Shown here: positions 1-8,242 of the stretch, piece after piece
Layout of the letters: every line of letters begins with the position of its first letter
Numbering within the stretch: the first letter of the stretch is position 1
Assembly (NCBI RefSeq): GCF_035953295.1
Contig: NZ_CP108370.1
Span: 7,363,001-7,427,000, forward strand
Reading direction: 5' to 3'
From: Streptomyces sp. NBC_01335
Lineage (GTDB): Bacteria > Actinomycetota > Actinomycetes > Streptomycetales > Streptomycetaceae
Length of the DNA: 64,000 nucleotides
Position numbers and translations under genes: made by a program
Notes under the pieces: generated by a model
Databases searched by the model: none
Told to the model about the DNA's origin: nothing
Seen by the model: the letters and a program-made list of their open reading frames with translations, nothing else

Positions 1-331
1 GGCTCGACTCCAGGGACGCGCGGATGCCGGACTCCGTCCAGTCCGTGACGACCTCGCCCGGCGAACCGTCGGGCTTCGGCCGCAGCAACCAGCCCGTCTT
101 CGTGGAGATCAGCGGCGCCGTGACGCCCGCCGGAGCCAGCAGGCGGCCGAGCCTGTCCTCGGCCTGACCGTGCCCGTAGCGCGGTGCCGTGTCGAAGTAC
201 GTGATCCCCTCGCGGGCCGCGGCCTCCAGCGTGGCCGCCGCGGCCGCCTCGGTCACCTCCTCGAACAGGCCTCCCAGCGGGGCGGTTCCGATGCCCAGGC
301 GGGGCAGGTCGAAGGGCAGTCGGCCGGTCAT
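1..331 (-). CDS. Aldo/keto reductase, N-terminal part (runs off window)
   Basis: The first 110 residues of an aldo/keto reductase; the gene continues past the left end. The N-terminus LPRLGIGTAPLGGL followed by YFDTAPRYGHGQAEDRLG is the typical first strand and the Asp/Tyr catalytic pair of the AKR fold. The ATG at 331 overlaps the TGA of the upstream gene (ATGA), so it is translationally coupled to the barrel protein before it. Beside a fuconolactonase-type enzyme and an alpha-L-fucosidase, an NAD(P)-dependent L-fucose (aldose) 1-dehydrogenase is a sensible guess. That role rests on context only, because the substrate-binding C-terminal half is outside the window. Confidence 0.85.
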   Translation of the reverse strand, partial: MTGRLPFDLPRLGIGTAPLGGLFEEVTEAAAAATLEAAAREGITYFDTAPRYGHGQAEDRLGRLLAPAGVTAPLISTKTGWLLRPKPDGSPGEVVTDWTESGIRASLESS

Positions 332-2226
332 CGCGCCTCCTCGCGGAACGGGGTGCCGCAGGTGGGCCGGGTGCCGCGCAGGGTCATCGTCAGGGTCAGC
401 CGCAGCTGGGTGCCTCCGGGCAGTTCCACGCGGCAGTAGGGGCCGCCCACGTCCTCGACGGGGCCGTCGTCGACCTGCGCGGTGTGCACCGCGTGTTCGG
501 CGAACGAGCCCGCCTGCACCACCAGCGAGCGCGCGGTGCCACCGAGGTTGACCAGTTCCACGACGGTGCGCTCGGGACGGATGTCGGAGACGAGCGCCGC
601 GACGTCCGCGGGCAGTCCCGGCCGCTGCCCGGCGGCGTCGTAGTAGCGCAGATGCATGTGGGTGAGGCCCCCGTTGTAGAGCACCTGCGGCGAGCCGGTG
701 GTCAGCTGCAGCAGCGCCTCCGTGACCACGGGGTTGAGGTTCTGCCAGTGGTGGATGTCGAGAACGCCGGGGCCCGCCGCCGGGTCCACCGTGTCGTTCT
801 CGATGGCGTCGACGCGCTCGGCGCAGGAGTCGAGGGCGCTGCGCAGCATGCGCTCGGGGAAGCCAGGGTTGCGGCCCTGGAGGAACTCGTACCACGGCTC
901 CTCGTGGCCGGCCTCGTCCTTGATGCGCTGGGTGTGCACCGTCGTCCAGTCCCAGTTGGCGCCCGCACGCAGCCGCTCGATCCGTTCCTGGTCCTGGTCC
1001 TCTCGGCTGAAGTGCCACAGCGAGAGCGGAAGTTGACCTGGCATCACGGTGAAGTCGAACCAGCCGGAGTCGTTGTGCCGCTGCGGGACCATCAGCGTCC
1101 GGTCGGCATCCATCGCGCGCAGATGCGGATTCCAGCGCTCGCCCAGGGTGCCCCGGCCGTCGGCGCCGCGCTGCTCGCCCTGGCGCAGTACGGCGTCGAG
1201 CGGGTTGCGGGCCAGGTCGAGGTAGGCCGAATCCCCGCTCAGCAGGGCCGCGTTCGAGGCTCCGACCAGGGTGGCGCTGCCCACGGGGGAGAGGCCGTGC
1301 GGCCAGGACCAGCCGTAGTGCGCGCCGTACCACCGGCCGCCCAGGTACTCGCCGACCTTGCCGCTGAGGCCCGCGTTGTCGGGGACGACGTCGTGTCCGT
1401 CGAGCCGCTCGTGCCAAGCGCCCACGTACTCGGTCACCCAGTCCGCGTAGCGCTGCTCACCGCTGAGGAGGAAGGCGTTCGTGGCCAGTCCCGTCGCGGC
1501 CAGATTGACGATCGTGTCACCGCGCCCCATCCGGTCCCACATCGCACGGCCGTAGGAGCGGGCGCGCTCGGGGTCGGCCGCGAGCTGGTCGAAGGAGGTG
1601 ACGTCGCCCATCGCGTCGAGCGGCAGCCCGTACGGGCGCAGGGCGAGGCTCCACGGGAAGTACGGCTCCTCGTCGCTGAATCCCTCGCGCGGCCCCGCCG
1701 ATCCGTTGTGCGGTGCGCGCACGACCCGGTGATCCGGATCGTAGTTCGGGCCGCCAGGAAGATAGAAGTCGGCGAAACCGCTGGCCAGTTCGCGCAGTCG
1801 ACGGTCATGGGGGTCGGCCAGGCACAGGCCGTAGAAGAGCAGCAGGCCCTCGCCCTGGTGGAACCAGTCGTATCCGCGCTCCAGCCCGCCCCGGAGCATG
1901 CCCATCTCGGTGAGCTGCGCGGACACGCCGCTCCAGTGCCGCCGCGCCGCCGTCAGGAGATCCGCGCTGCCGCCGAGGACGTACAGCGTGGGCCAGTTGA
2001 AGAACGGCTCGTAGAAGTCGTCCACGCCGTCACGGCCGTCCGGGCCGACGCCGAGCGTGTCCCGGAAGACGAGGCGGCCGTCACCTTCGGTGTAACGGTC
2101 GGAGAAGAGCCGCCAGGCTCTGTCCTGAAAGGCGAACAACTCCCGCTGGAGCACGGCCCAGCGAGGCACTTCGGTCAGGGTGCGGGTCGCCCGGAGACGG
2201 GGACCGGGCACGGCGCCGGCCGTCAT
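328..2226 (-). CDS. Six-hairpin (alpha/alpha)-barrel protein, possible glycosidase or lyase
   Basis: A 632-residue protein without signal peptide, so probably cytoplasmic. Regularly spaced Trp/Gly/His-rich helices (YDWFHQGEGLLLFYG, RWYGAHYGWSWPHG, DIHHWQNLNPVVTEALLQLT) suggest an (alpha/alpha)6-type barrel followed by a C-terminal beta domain from about residue 520. I do not recognise the exact family. Its position, first in an operon with an aldo/keto reductase and divergent from a fuconolactonase homologue, argues for an intracellular oligosaccharide-processing enzyme. The ATG at 2226 has a GGGGA ribosome-binding site just upstream. An operator of the local GntR regulon lies about 80 bases upstream of the start. 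Confidence 0.75.
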   Translation of the reverse strand: MTAGAVPGPRLRATRTLTEVPRWAVLQRELFAFQDRAWRLFSDRYTEGDGRLVFRDTLGVGPDGRDGVDDFYEPFFNWPTLYVLGGSADLLTAARRHWSGVSAQLTEMGMLRGGLERGYDWFHQGEGLLLFYGLCLADPHDRRLRELASGFADFYLPGGPNYDPDHRVVRAPHNGSAGPREGFSDEEPYFPWSLALRPYGLPLDAMGDVTSFDQLAADPERARSYGRAMWDRMGRGDTIVNLAATGLATNAFLLSGEQRYADWVTEYVGAWHERLDGHDVVPDNAGLSGKVGEYLGGRWYGAHYGWSWPHGLSPVGSATLVGASNAALLSGDSAYLDLARNPLDAVLRQGEQRGADGRGTLGERWNPHLRAMDADRTLMVPQRHNDSGWFDFTVMPGQLPLSLWHFSREDQDQERIERLRAGANWDWTTVHTQRIKDEAGHEEPWYEFLQGRNPGFPERMLRSALDSCAERVDAIENDTVDPAAGPGVLDIHHWQNLNPVVTEALLQLTTGSPQVLYNGGLTHMHLRYYDAAGQRPGLPADVAALVSDIRPERTVVELVNLGGTARSLVVQAGSFAEHAVHTAQVDDGPVEDVGGPYCRVELPGGTQLRLTLTMTLRGTRPTCGTPFREEAR

Positions 2227-2305
2227 ATCCCCACCCCTGTCACCGTGTTCGAGCCACTGGTCCGTCGGTCCCTGGACATCAAGAACATCCGCCCTTCACA
2301 ATCGA

Positions 2306-2322
2306 CCATCGATAGCCGATGG
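2306..2322. promoter_or_regulatory. Operator 1, FCD-GntR type (ccatcgatagccgatgg)
   Basis: An inverted repeat CCATCG-N5-CGATGG between the divergent genes starting at 2226 (minus) and 2388 (plus). The same 13-base core ATCGATAGnCGAT recurs in every promoter region of this cluster. It is placed so that one bound regulator could repress both directions. Assignment to the GntR protein at 4425 is inference. Confidence 0.75.
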
Positions 2323-2387
2323 TTAGACTCACCGGCGCGAGTCGGCCTGTCAATACTCGGGAACGGCACCTCAGGAGGATCCCGACC

Positions 2388-3209
2388 GTGATCGACTGCC
2401 ATGTGCACCTGTGGGACCCGGCGCTGGGATTCCCATGGATCCACCCGGGAAGCGTCCATGACCGGGCGTTTCGCATCGAGGACCTGGAGGCGTCGACGGG
2501 GGACGCCGCCCCGACCGGCGCGATCCTGGTCGAGGGGTCCCGCGGCGACGCCGGCGAGACGCTTGACCTGCGCGCATGGCGGACCAGCCGCCCCGACCTC
2601 GTCGCGGGGTACGTGGGAAATCTGCACGTCCACAGCGACGGCGGCCCCCGGCGCTTCCGCGCCCTGCTGCACGATCTGGGCGACACCCGCCCGAACGGCA
2701 TGCGCCTGGGCGGTGCGAGCTGGGCGGACTGCCCGGAGTCCGCCCGTGCGCTGGTGCCGGAACTCGCCTCCGCAGGGTTGGTGTTGGAGCTCAACCTGGG
2801 ATCCGGGGCGCTCCGGTCGGCGGCCCGGGTGGCCGCCCGGCATCCGGAACTCACCGTGGTCGTCGACCATCTCGGCAACCCGCCGAACCTCCGCCTCGAC
2901 CCCGGGGAGTGGTACCGGGACCTGGAGCGGGCCGCCTCGGCGCCGAACGTCGTCGTCAAGATCTCCGGCCTGCTCACCCAACAGCACGGCGTGCCGCCGG
3001 AACGGATCGCGGAGCTGGTCAGGCACGTGGTGGGTGCGCTCGGCCCCGACCGGTGCCTCGTCGGTTCCGACTGGCCGATCTGCCTGCCGCGCGGCAGCCG
3101 CGCCGACTCCCTGGAGCTCTCCTGCCTCGGGCTCGACCACCTCCCGGACGACGAGCGCCGGCGGATCCTGCACACCAACGCCGTCCGGGTGTACGGACTT
3201 CGAGGCTGA
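2388..3209 (+). CDS. Amidohydrolase-2 family lactonase, L-fuconolactonase-like
   Basis: A 273-residue metal-dependent hydrolase. The N-terminal IDCHVHLWDP motif, central VVDHLGNPP, and C-terminal LVGSDWPICLP are hallmarks of the COG3618 amidohydrolase group, which includes L-fucono-1,5-lactonase and L-rhamnono-lactonase. I start it at GTG 2388, with AGGAGG nine bases upstream, because the ATG at 2319 overlaps the operator and would precede the fold by 23 non-conserved residues. It would open the aldonolactone made by the aldose dehydrogenase encoded on the opposite strand. Substrate (fuconolactone or another 6-deoxy sugar lactone) is inferred from the GH29 fucosidase nearby. Confidence 0.85.
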   Translation: MIDCHVHLWDPALGFPWIHPGSVHDRAFRIEDLEASTGDAAPTGAILVEGSRGDAGETLDLRAWRTSRPDLVAGYVGNLHVHSDGGPRRFRALLHDLGDTRPNGMRLGGASWADCPESARALVPELASAGLVLELNLGSGALRSAARVAARHPELTVVVDHLGNPPNLRLDPGEWYRDLERAASAPNVVVKISGLLTQQHGVPPERIAELVRHVVGALGPDRCLVGSDWPICLPRGSRADSLELSCLGLDHLPDDERRRILHTNAVRVYGLRG

Positions 3210-3273
3210 CACCCGGTCTTCGTGGTTGACACCCGGGCCTTCGCGGTGACGCCGTCCTTCGTGGTTGACACCC
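3195..3273 (+). repeat. Four degenerate 20-base tandem units
   Basis: Units of the form ggtcttcgtggttgacaccc occur four times (3195-3214, 3215-3234, 3235-3253, 3254-3273), the first spanning the stop codon of the lactonase gene and the last ending just before the next promoter. The third unit is the most diverged and one base shorter. Confidence 0.7.
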
Positions 3274-3302
3274 GTCGGACCACCTTGATTCGATTCCCTC
3301 GA

Positions 3303-3319
3303 TGATCGATAGACGATGA
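3303..3319. promoter_or_regulatory. Operator 2, FCD-GntR type (tgatcgatagacgatga)
   Basis: The core ATCGATAGACGAT at 3305-3317 matches operator 1 at 12 of 13 positions. It lies 50 bases upstream of the esterase start, in a position to block or overlap its promoter. Confidence 0.75.
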
Positions 3320-3368
3320 AAAACTCCTCGGGCCGGCCGGCCCGACTTCGACGATGCGGAGATGCGAC

Positions 3369-4358
3369 ATGGCCTTGTTCGACCTGCCCCTGGAGGAGCT
3401 GGAGCGGTACCGCCCGGTTCTGGACGAGCCCGACGACTTCGACGCGTTCTGGCGCGAAACCCTGTACGAACAGCGGGACTTCGCTCCCACCGTGACGTTC
3501 GAACCGGTCCACAACGGTCTCGCCACCATCGACACGTACGACGTGACGTTCGCCGGATACGGCGGGCACCCCGTACGCGCCTGGCTGCACCTGCCCGTCA
3601 CCCGCTCCGGGCCGCTGCCCGCCGTCGTGGAGTACCTGGGATACGGCAGCGGACGCGGGGCCCCGCACGAGAAGCGGCTGTGGGCCTGCGCGGGGTACGC
3701 GCACTTCGTGATGGACACCCGGGGACAGGGCGCCGAGACGCCCGACCCCGACCCGGCCTCCGGCGACATCGCCGCGCCCGGCTTCCTGACCCGCGGGGTG
3801 CTCGACCCGCGGCGCTACTTCTACCGACGGCTCTACACCGACGCCGTCCGGGCGGTGGCCGCCGTACGCACGCATCCCTCGGTCGACCCCACGCGCGTCA
3901 CGGTCACCGGAACCAGCCAGGGCGGCGGCATCGCACTGGCCGCGGCGGGCCTGGTCCCGGACCTCGTGGCCGTCATGCCGGACGTGCCGTTCCTGTGCCA
4001 CTTCCCGCGCGCCACCACGATCACCGACAAACCGCCGTACGCCGAGGTCACGCAGTTCGTGAAGCTGCACAGGGAGCACGCGGGCACGGTCGCCCGCACG
4101 CTGGCGTACTTCGACGGCGTCATCCTGGCCCGCAGGGCGAACGCGCCGACCCTGTTCTCGGTCGGGCTCATGGACCACATCTGCCCGCCCTCGACGGGGT
4201 ACGCGGCGTTCAACCACTACGGCGCCGAAGCCGGGGTCGACCAGGCCGACAAGCACATACGCGCCTACCCGTTCAACGACCACGAAGGCGGAGGTCCCAC
4301 GCACGAGGTCGTGAAACTCGACTGGCTGGCCAAGCAGCTGGACGGCCCGGCCCGGTGA
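3369..4358 (+). CDS. Acetyl xylan esterase-type hydrolase (CE7 / AXE1 family)
   Basis: A 329-residue alpha/beta hydrolase of the AXE1 (CE7) group: YLGYGSGRG forms the oxyanion-side loop, GTSQGGGIALAAAGL carries the nucleophile Ser, and the C-terminal SVGLMDHICPPST and NDHEGGG segments supply Asp and His. There is no signal peptide, so it acts inside the cell on imported acetylated oligosaccharides, as usual for CE7. I place the start at ATG 3369, with GGAG seven bases upstream, rather than the ATG five codons earlier. Length agrees with the family (about 320 residues). It has its own operator, so it is probably induced together with the importer. Confidence 0.88.
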   Translation: MALFDLPLEELERYRPVLDEPDDFDAFWRETLYEQRDFAPTVTFEPVHNGLATIDTYDVTFAGYGGHPVRAWLHLPVTRSGPLPAVVEYLGYGSGRGAPHEKRLWACAGYAHFVMDTRGQGAETPDPDPASGDIAAPGFLTRGVLDPRRYFYRRLYTDAVRAVAAVRTHPSVDPTRVTVTGTSQGGGIALAAAGLVPDLVAVMPDVPFLCHFPRATTITDKPPYAEVTQFVKLHREHAGTVARTLAYFDGVILARRANAPTLFSVGLMDHICPPSTGYAAFNHYGAEAGVDQADKHIRAYPFNDHEGGGPTHEVVKLDWLAKQLDGPAR

Positions 4359-4398
4359 TTTCCGGGGACCGTACCCCCGTGCATACCCCATCTAGATT

Positions 4399-4415
4399 CC
4401 ATCGATAGACGATGA
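4399..4415. promoter_or_regulatory. Operator 3, FCD-GntR type (ccatcgatagacgatga)
   Basis: A copy of the cluster operator ending only 9 bases before the ATG of the GntR-family gene at 4425. This placement indicates negative autoregulation. Confidence 0.75.
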
Positions 4416-4424
4416 GCGCGTACC

Positions 4425-5195
4425 ATGACACAACTGGTTCGCCCGTCGCAGGATTGGGAATTCATGGCATCGACCGCGTCGGCTGGATTCGTCTCCACGC
4501 TGGCCACGAACAAGGACCGGTTCCGCAAGACCCTGATCTCGGATCAGGTCTACGAGCTGCTCCGCCAGGCCGTCGTCGACGGCGATCTCGGACCGAACGA
4601 GCGCGTGGTCGAGTCGGAGATCGCCCGGCGTCTGGGGGTGAGCCAGGCTCCGGTGCGCGAGGCGGTCAAGCGCCTGGCCCGTGAGGGCCTGCTCATGCAC
4701 GTCCCGCGCCGCGGCCACTTCGTCGTCGAGATCTCCGCACAGGACGCCGAGTACGCCCGGCAGGTGCGCGAACCGCTGGAGCGGCTCGCCGCGCGGCTCG
4801 CCACCGAACACCTCACCGACGACCACCTCCGCGAACTCGACGCGCTGGTCGAACGGATGCGGGACGCCGTCGCCGCGAGCGACGTGAGCCTGTTCCGCGA
4901 CGCCGACATCGAGTTCCACACCCTGGTCAGCCGGATCGCGGGCAACCCGTTCCTGGCCCGGATGTGGGAGGTCATCGAGCCGAGCCTGCGGACCCTGCGA
5001 GCCATCTCCGACCCCCTCTTCGAGGGTGACTGGAGCGCCATGGCGGAGGAGCACGGCCGGCTCGTCGGACTGTTGCGGTCCCGCGACGCCGAGCTGGCGG
5101 CCGAGGCGTTCGCCGACCACGCGGCCGGCCGCGGACCGGTCCCGGACGCGCGTGAGGTGAAGCGGAAACCGCGCAGGGCCGTAGCCAGGAAGTAG
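4425..5195 (+). CDS. GntR-family regulator, FCD (FadR) subgroup; likely regulon repressor
   Basis: A 256-residue regulator. The winged helix-turn-helix is at about residues 38-100 (LISDQVYELLRQAVVDGDL; SEIARRLGVSQAPVREAVKRL), followed by an all-helical FCD ligand domain. The FCD metal-site residues appear conserved: Asp and His in RDADIEFHTLV, His in EEHGRL and His in FADHAA, so a sugar acid or similar carboxylate effector is plausible. An alternative ATG at 4464 removes a 13-residue tail and has GGA upstream. It has an operator at its own promoter, and the same motif sits before every other transcription unit of the cluster. The basic C-terminal tail KRKPRRAVARK is unusual. Confidence 0.9.
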   Translation: MTQLVRPSQDWEFMASTASAGFVSTLATNKDRFRKTLISDQVYELLRQAVVDGDLGPNERVVESEIARRLGVSQAPVREAVKRLAREGLLMHVPRRGHFVVEISAQDAEYARQVREPLERLAARLATEHLTDDHLRELDALVERMRDAVAASDVSLFRDADIEFHTLVSRIAGNPFLARMWEVIEPSLRTLRAISDPLFEGDWSAMAEEHGRLVGLLRSRDAELAAEAFADHAAGRGPVPDAREVKRKPRRAVARK

Positions 5196-5210
5196 CTGCA
5201 ACCCCAGCGC

Positions 5211-5250
5211 CAGGAGGGCCCGAGCCGGACATCCGGCTCGGGCCCTCCTG
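5211..5250. terminator. Bidirectional terminator, 19-bp perfect stem
   Basis: A 19-base perfect inverted repeat (5211-5229 with 5232-5250, 2-base centre) lies between the convergent GntR gene and the beta-helix gene. It has no U-tract, as usual in Streptomyces, and would serve both genes. Confidence 0.85.
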
Positions 5251-5285
5251 CGTCGGGGCGTGGTCCCGGGACTACGGGAGCGCAC

Positions 5286-7283
5286 TCAACGGACCGCCCC
5301 CGCAACCCACTTCGGCGCCCCGTACTGGTAGGCGCCGAGGCTCGGCACCGTATCCGTCGAGCCGTCGTTGATGCCCGGCAGCGCGATCGCCTGGCCCCGG
5401 GCAGGGGAGTCGGCGGTCAGCCGGAAGTCGTGCCCGGCCGCGTCGACGAAGAGCGGATCGGTCTCCGCGGGGAGGTTGTTCGAGAGCACGAGCCCGCCGT
5501 CGGTGGCACCCGTCAGCCCGCGAATGGCGCCGACGTTGTTGTAGATCTTCGTTCCGGTCGACTGCCCCGGCTCCTTGACGTAGAAGAGGGTCATCCCGCC
5601 GGTGTTGTTGTACACCCCGTTGTCGTGCGAGCCGGTGCCCAGACCGTTGAGCATCACCGTGCCCTCCCGGTTGCCCCAGCCCACGTTGTTCGCGATCACC
5701 AGGTCGCTCTGCCCGTTGTCGGCGTAGATGCCCGAGACCCCGAAGGTGGTGAGCGTCGTGGCCGGCTCCGGATCGTGCAGCACGTTGTGGTCGATGGACG
5801 TCCCCATCATGTAGGCGCTGCAACAGGTGTAGATCGCGGCGACGTCCAGGCTGAGGCGGGCGTACCCCGAGATGTCGTTGTACGCGATCAGGTCCTTGCC
5901 CGGGGTGAGGCCCTCCACCGTGTTCCACTGGAGGTTGATGCCGCTCCGGCCGACCCGGCTGATCGTGTTGTGGGTGACCGTCTGGCTGTTGCCCTGCACG
6001 GCGATGCCCGCCGCGTACGTCCCCATGTAGTCGACGTCGTGGATCACGTTGTTCGTGGCGGTGTTGTTCTGCCCGCGCAGGGCGATGCCGTTGCCCGCGC
6101 TCAGCGACAGATCACTGTTCGCGATCGTGTTGTACGTCCCGTCGAGGACGATGCCCGTGTCGCCGACGCCGCGCGTCACCGTGCTGCCGCAGTCCGTCGC
6201 GCCGCGCGTGATGTCGGTGTAGTGCGACAGATACGTGCCGTTGATCGCGTCCAGCGTCACGCCCGTGCTGGTCGGTCCCGTCCTGATGGTGGAGGCGAAC
6301 AGCCCGACGCCTTCCACGGTCGTGTGACTCGCGGCCGTCAGGTCGAAGGCCAGGGTGCGGGTCTTCGCCTCGACGGTGTGCGCGGCCGGGTCGTCCTCGC
6401 TGTAGAGGTACAGACGCTTGGCGGTGGGGTCGTAGAACCACTCGCCCGGGCGGGAGAGCTCACCGATCTTTCCGGCGAGGGCGTACCGCGTCTCCTTCGG
6501 CACGACCTTGTGCACGCACGGGGGCGCCACGTCGAGCGTCACCGAGCCGACGGCCGAGCTCTGCACCGTGCCGGTCGCCGAGATGTACCAGTAGCCGGTC
6601 AGGGCCCGCGCACCGTCCCAGTACCCGGCGGGCCGGGTCAGGGCCGGGTCGGTGATCGTCGCGTCCGCGCTCCCCGTGTCGGCGTACTGCAGCGTGGGAT
6701 CGAGCAGGTCGAGCCCGGGGTAGGGCCACTGCGCCTCGACGCCCGCCTTCTTGTCGGTGAAGACCTGCACGGTCGTCACGTCGGAGCCCAGGTCGGCGGA
6801 GGTGCTGTAGACGTGTCCGGCCGCCACCGCGGCGCTGAACGCGGAGTTCTGGGCGTACGGATCGCTCTCGGCGATCTCCGCGACGTCCGCGCCGGTGACG
6901 GGCGAGAAGCCCTGCACCGGCGCGGTTCCGCTCAGCGTCACCGTCGCCCCCGGCGCCGCCCGGTAGGTGATCGGCAGCGCGGCGGTGCCCGACCGGGCCG
7001 GTACGACGGTCTCGGCGTACGTACCCGACTGGATCAGACAGGTGTCCCCGGGCTGCATGACGTCGGCGCACCGCTGGATGTGCTGGAACGCCTGGCCCGC
7101 GGTGGTGCCCGTGCGGGAGTCCTGGCCCGACGGAGCGACGTAGTAGACCGCGCCCGCCTGGGACTTGTGCGGATGCGGGTGCGCGGCGGCCGGAACTGCG
7201 GCCGTCACCACGGCGAGCGAAGCGAGCAGGGCTGCTGCGGACCACAGGCCCGTACCGGGGCGTGGCCACCTTCTCCTCGACAC
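5286..7283 (-). CDS. Secreted right-handed parallel beta-helix protein, putative glycan-active enzyme
   Basis: A 665-residue exported protein. The signal peptide (SRRRWPRPG then a hydrophobic run ending AVPAAA) is followed by VYYVAPSGQDSRTGTT, an N-terminal motif common in beta-helix carbohydrate enzymes, and then many Asn-rich coils of the pectate-lyase type (for example NNVIHDVDYMGTYAAGIAV and NTISRVGRSGIN) from about residue 320 onward. GTG 7283 is preferred because GGAGAAAGGA precedes it. The longer ATG at 7325 overlaps the permease stop and stays possible. It ends the importer operon. With the fucosidase in the regulon, a GH141-like or related glycosidase/lyase function is possible but not shown. 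Confidence 0.8.
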   Translation of the reverse strand: MSRRRWPRPGTGLWSAAALLASLAVVTAAVPAAAHPHPHKSQAGAVYYVAPSGQDSRTGTTAGQAFQHIQRCADVMQPGDTCLIQSGTYAETVVPARSGTAALPITYRAAPGATVTLSGTAPVQGFSPVTGADVAEIAESDPYAQNSAFSAAVAAGHVYSTSADLGSDVTTVQVFTDKKAGVEAQWPYPGLDLLDPTLQYADTGSADATITDPALTRPAGYWDGARALTGYWYISATGTVQSSAVGSVTLDVAPPCVHKVVPKETRYALAGKIGELSRPGEWFYDPTAKRLYLYSEDDPAAHTVEAKTRTLAFDLTAASHTTVEGVGLFASTIRTGPTSTGVTLDAINGTYLSHYTDITRGATDCGSTVTRGVGDTGIVLDGTYNTIANSDLSLSAGNGIALRGQNNTATNNVIHDVDYMGTYAAGIAVQGNSQTVTHNTISRVGRSGINLQWNTVEGLTPGKDLIAYNDISGYARLSLDVAAIYTCCSAYMMGTSIDHNVLHDPEPATTLTTFGVSGIYADNGQSDLVIANNVGWGNREGTVMLNGLGTGSHDNGVYNNTGGMTLFYVKEPGQSTGTKIYNNVGAIRGLTGATDGGLVLSNNLPAETDPLFVDAAGHDFRLTADSPARGQAIALPGINDGSTDTVPSLGAYQYGAPKWVAGAVR

Positions 7284-7321
7284 TGAATGGTCCTTTCTCC
7301 GGAGGGAAACGATGCGTGCGC

Positions 7322-8236
7322 TCATCCCTTCACCGCGCCCACCGTCAGACCGCTGATGATGTGGCGCTGCATGTAGATGAAGAAGATGATCACGGGTGCG
7401 ACGGCGAGCAGAAGGTTGGGGAACACCTTCGTCAGATCGGTGGAGTACTGGCTGATGCCCGCGTAGATCGCCGTCGTCACCGTGTAGTGACCGGACGACG
7501 GGCTGAGCAGGATCTGCGGTGAGATGAAGTCGTTCCAGATCCCGATGGAGTTGAGGATCAGGACGGTGACGACCGCCGGACGCATCAGCGGGAAGATGAT
7601 GGTCCAGAAGGTCCGGTAGCGGCCCGCGCCGTCGATCGTCGCCGCGTGGTCGATGTCCACCGGGATCGCGCGGATGAAGCCCACGAAGAGGAAGATGCTG
7701 ACGGGCAGCGTCGAGGCCACGTCGTGCGCGACCAGGCCGGTCACGGTGTTGGCGAGGCCGACCTCGCGCAGTACGTAGATCACCGGGATGATCACGGCGG
7801 CCCCGGGGATGAAGGTGCCGGCCAGGAAGTACAGCAGCACCAGCTGCGTCCGCTTCTTGAGACTGCGGGCGATCGCGTACGCGGCCGGTCCCGCCAGCGC
7901 GATGCACAGGACGTCCACGGCCACGACGAGGAAGAGCGTGAAGCCGTAGCCGCCGATGACGTTGTACTGCGGATTGCTGATGGCGGCGGACATGTGCTCG
8001 AAGGTCAGACCGCTCAGCGGGATCGAGAACGGGCTGTCGAGGATGTCCTGTTGGGACTTGAAGGCGTTCACGACGAGCAGGTACACCGGCACGATCATGA
8101 CGACGAACAGCAGGCCGAGGAGTACCCGGCGCAGGGGCGAGCCGGCTTCCCGCCGTTGTGCCGGAGAGACCTCGGGGGCGGAGACCGGTGAGGTCCGCGG
8201 CCTGTCGTGGACCCTTGGTTCAGTGACGACCACCAT
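7322..8236 (-). CDS. Carbohydrate ABC transporter permease, MalG type
   Basis: A 304-residue inner-membrane permease with about six membrane segments, of the CUT1 sugar-importer class. The conserved cytoplasmic EAA-type loop is AATIDGAGRYRTFWTIIFPLMRPA, and the C-terminus SGLTVGAVKG is typical of MalG-like subunits. The start ATG 8236 has AGGAG just upstream. It lies 6 bases behind the MalF-type gene, and its stop overlaps the alternative start of the beta-helix gene. Confidence 0.92.
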   Translation of the reverse strand: MVVVTEPRVHDRPRTSPVSAPEVSPAQRREAGSPLRRVLLGLLFVVMIVPVYLLVVNAFKSQQDILDSPFSIPLSGLTFEHMSAAISNPQYNVIGGYGFTLFLVVAVDVLCIALAGPAAYAIARSLKKRTQLVLLYFLAGTFIPGAAVIIPVIYVLREVGLANTVTGLVAHDVASTLPVSIFLFVGFIRAIPVDIDHAATIDGAGRYRTFWTIIFPLMRPAVVTVLILNSIGIWNDFISPQILLSPSSGHYTVTTAIYAGISQYSTDLTKVFPNLLLAVAPVIIFFIYMQRHIISGLTVGAVKG

Positions 8237-8242
8237 CGGCTC

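Noticed and set aside
2223..4391. A 722-codon open frame on the minus strand across the lactonase and esterase genes
   Set aside because: It is antisense to two well-supported genes with ribosome sites, family motifs and operators; it has no domain and arises from high GC.
7284..7907. N-terminal extension of the beta-helix gene by about 200 codons
   Set aside because: This part overlaps the permease gene in another frame and has no motif; the signal peptide begins at 7283.
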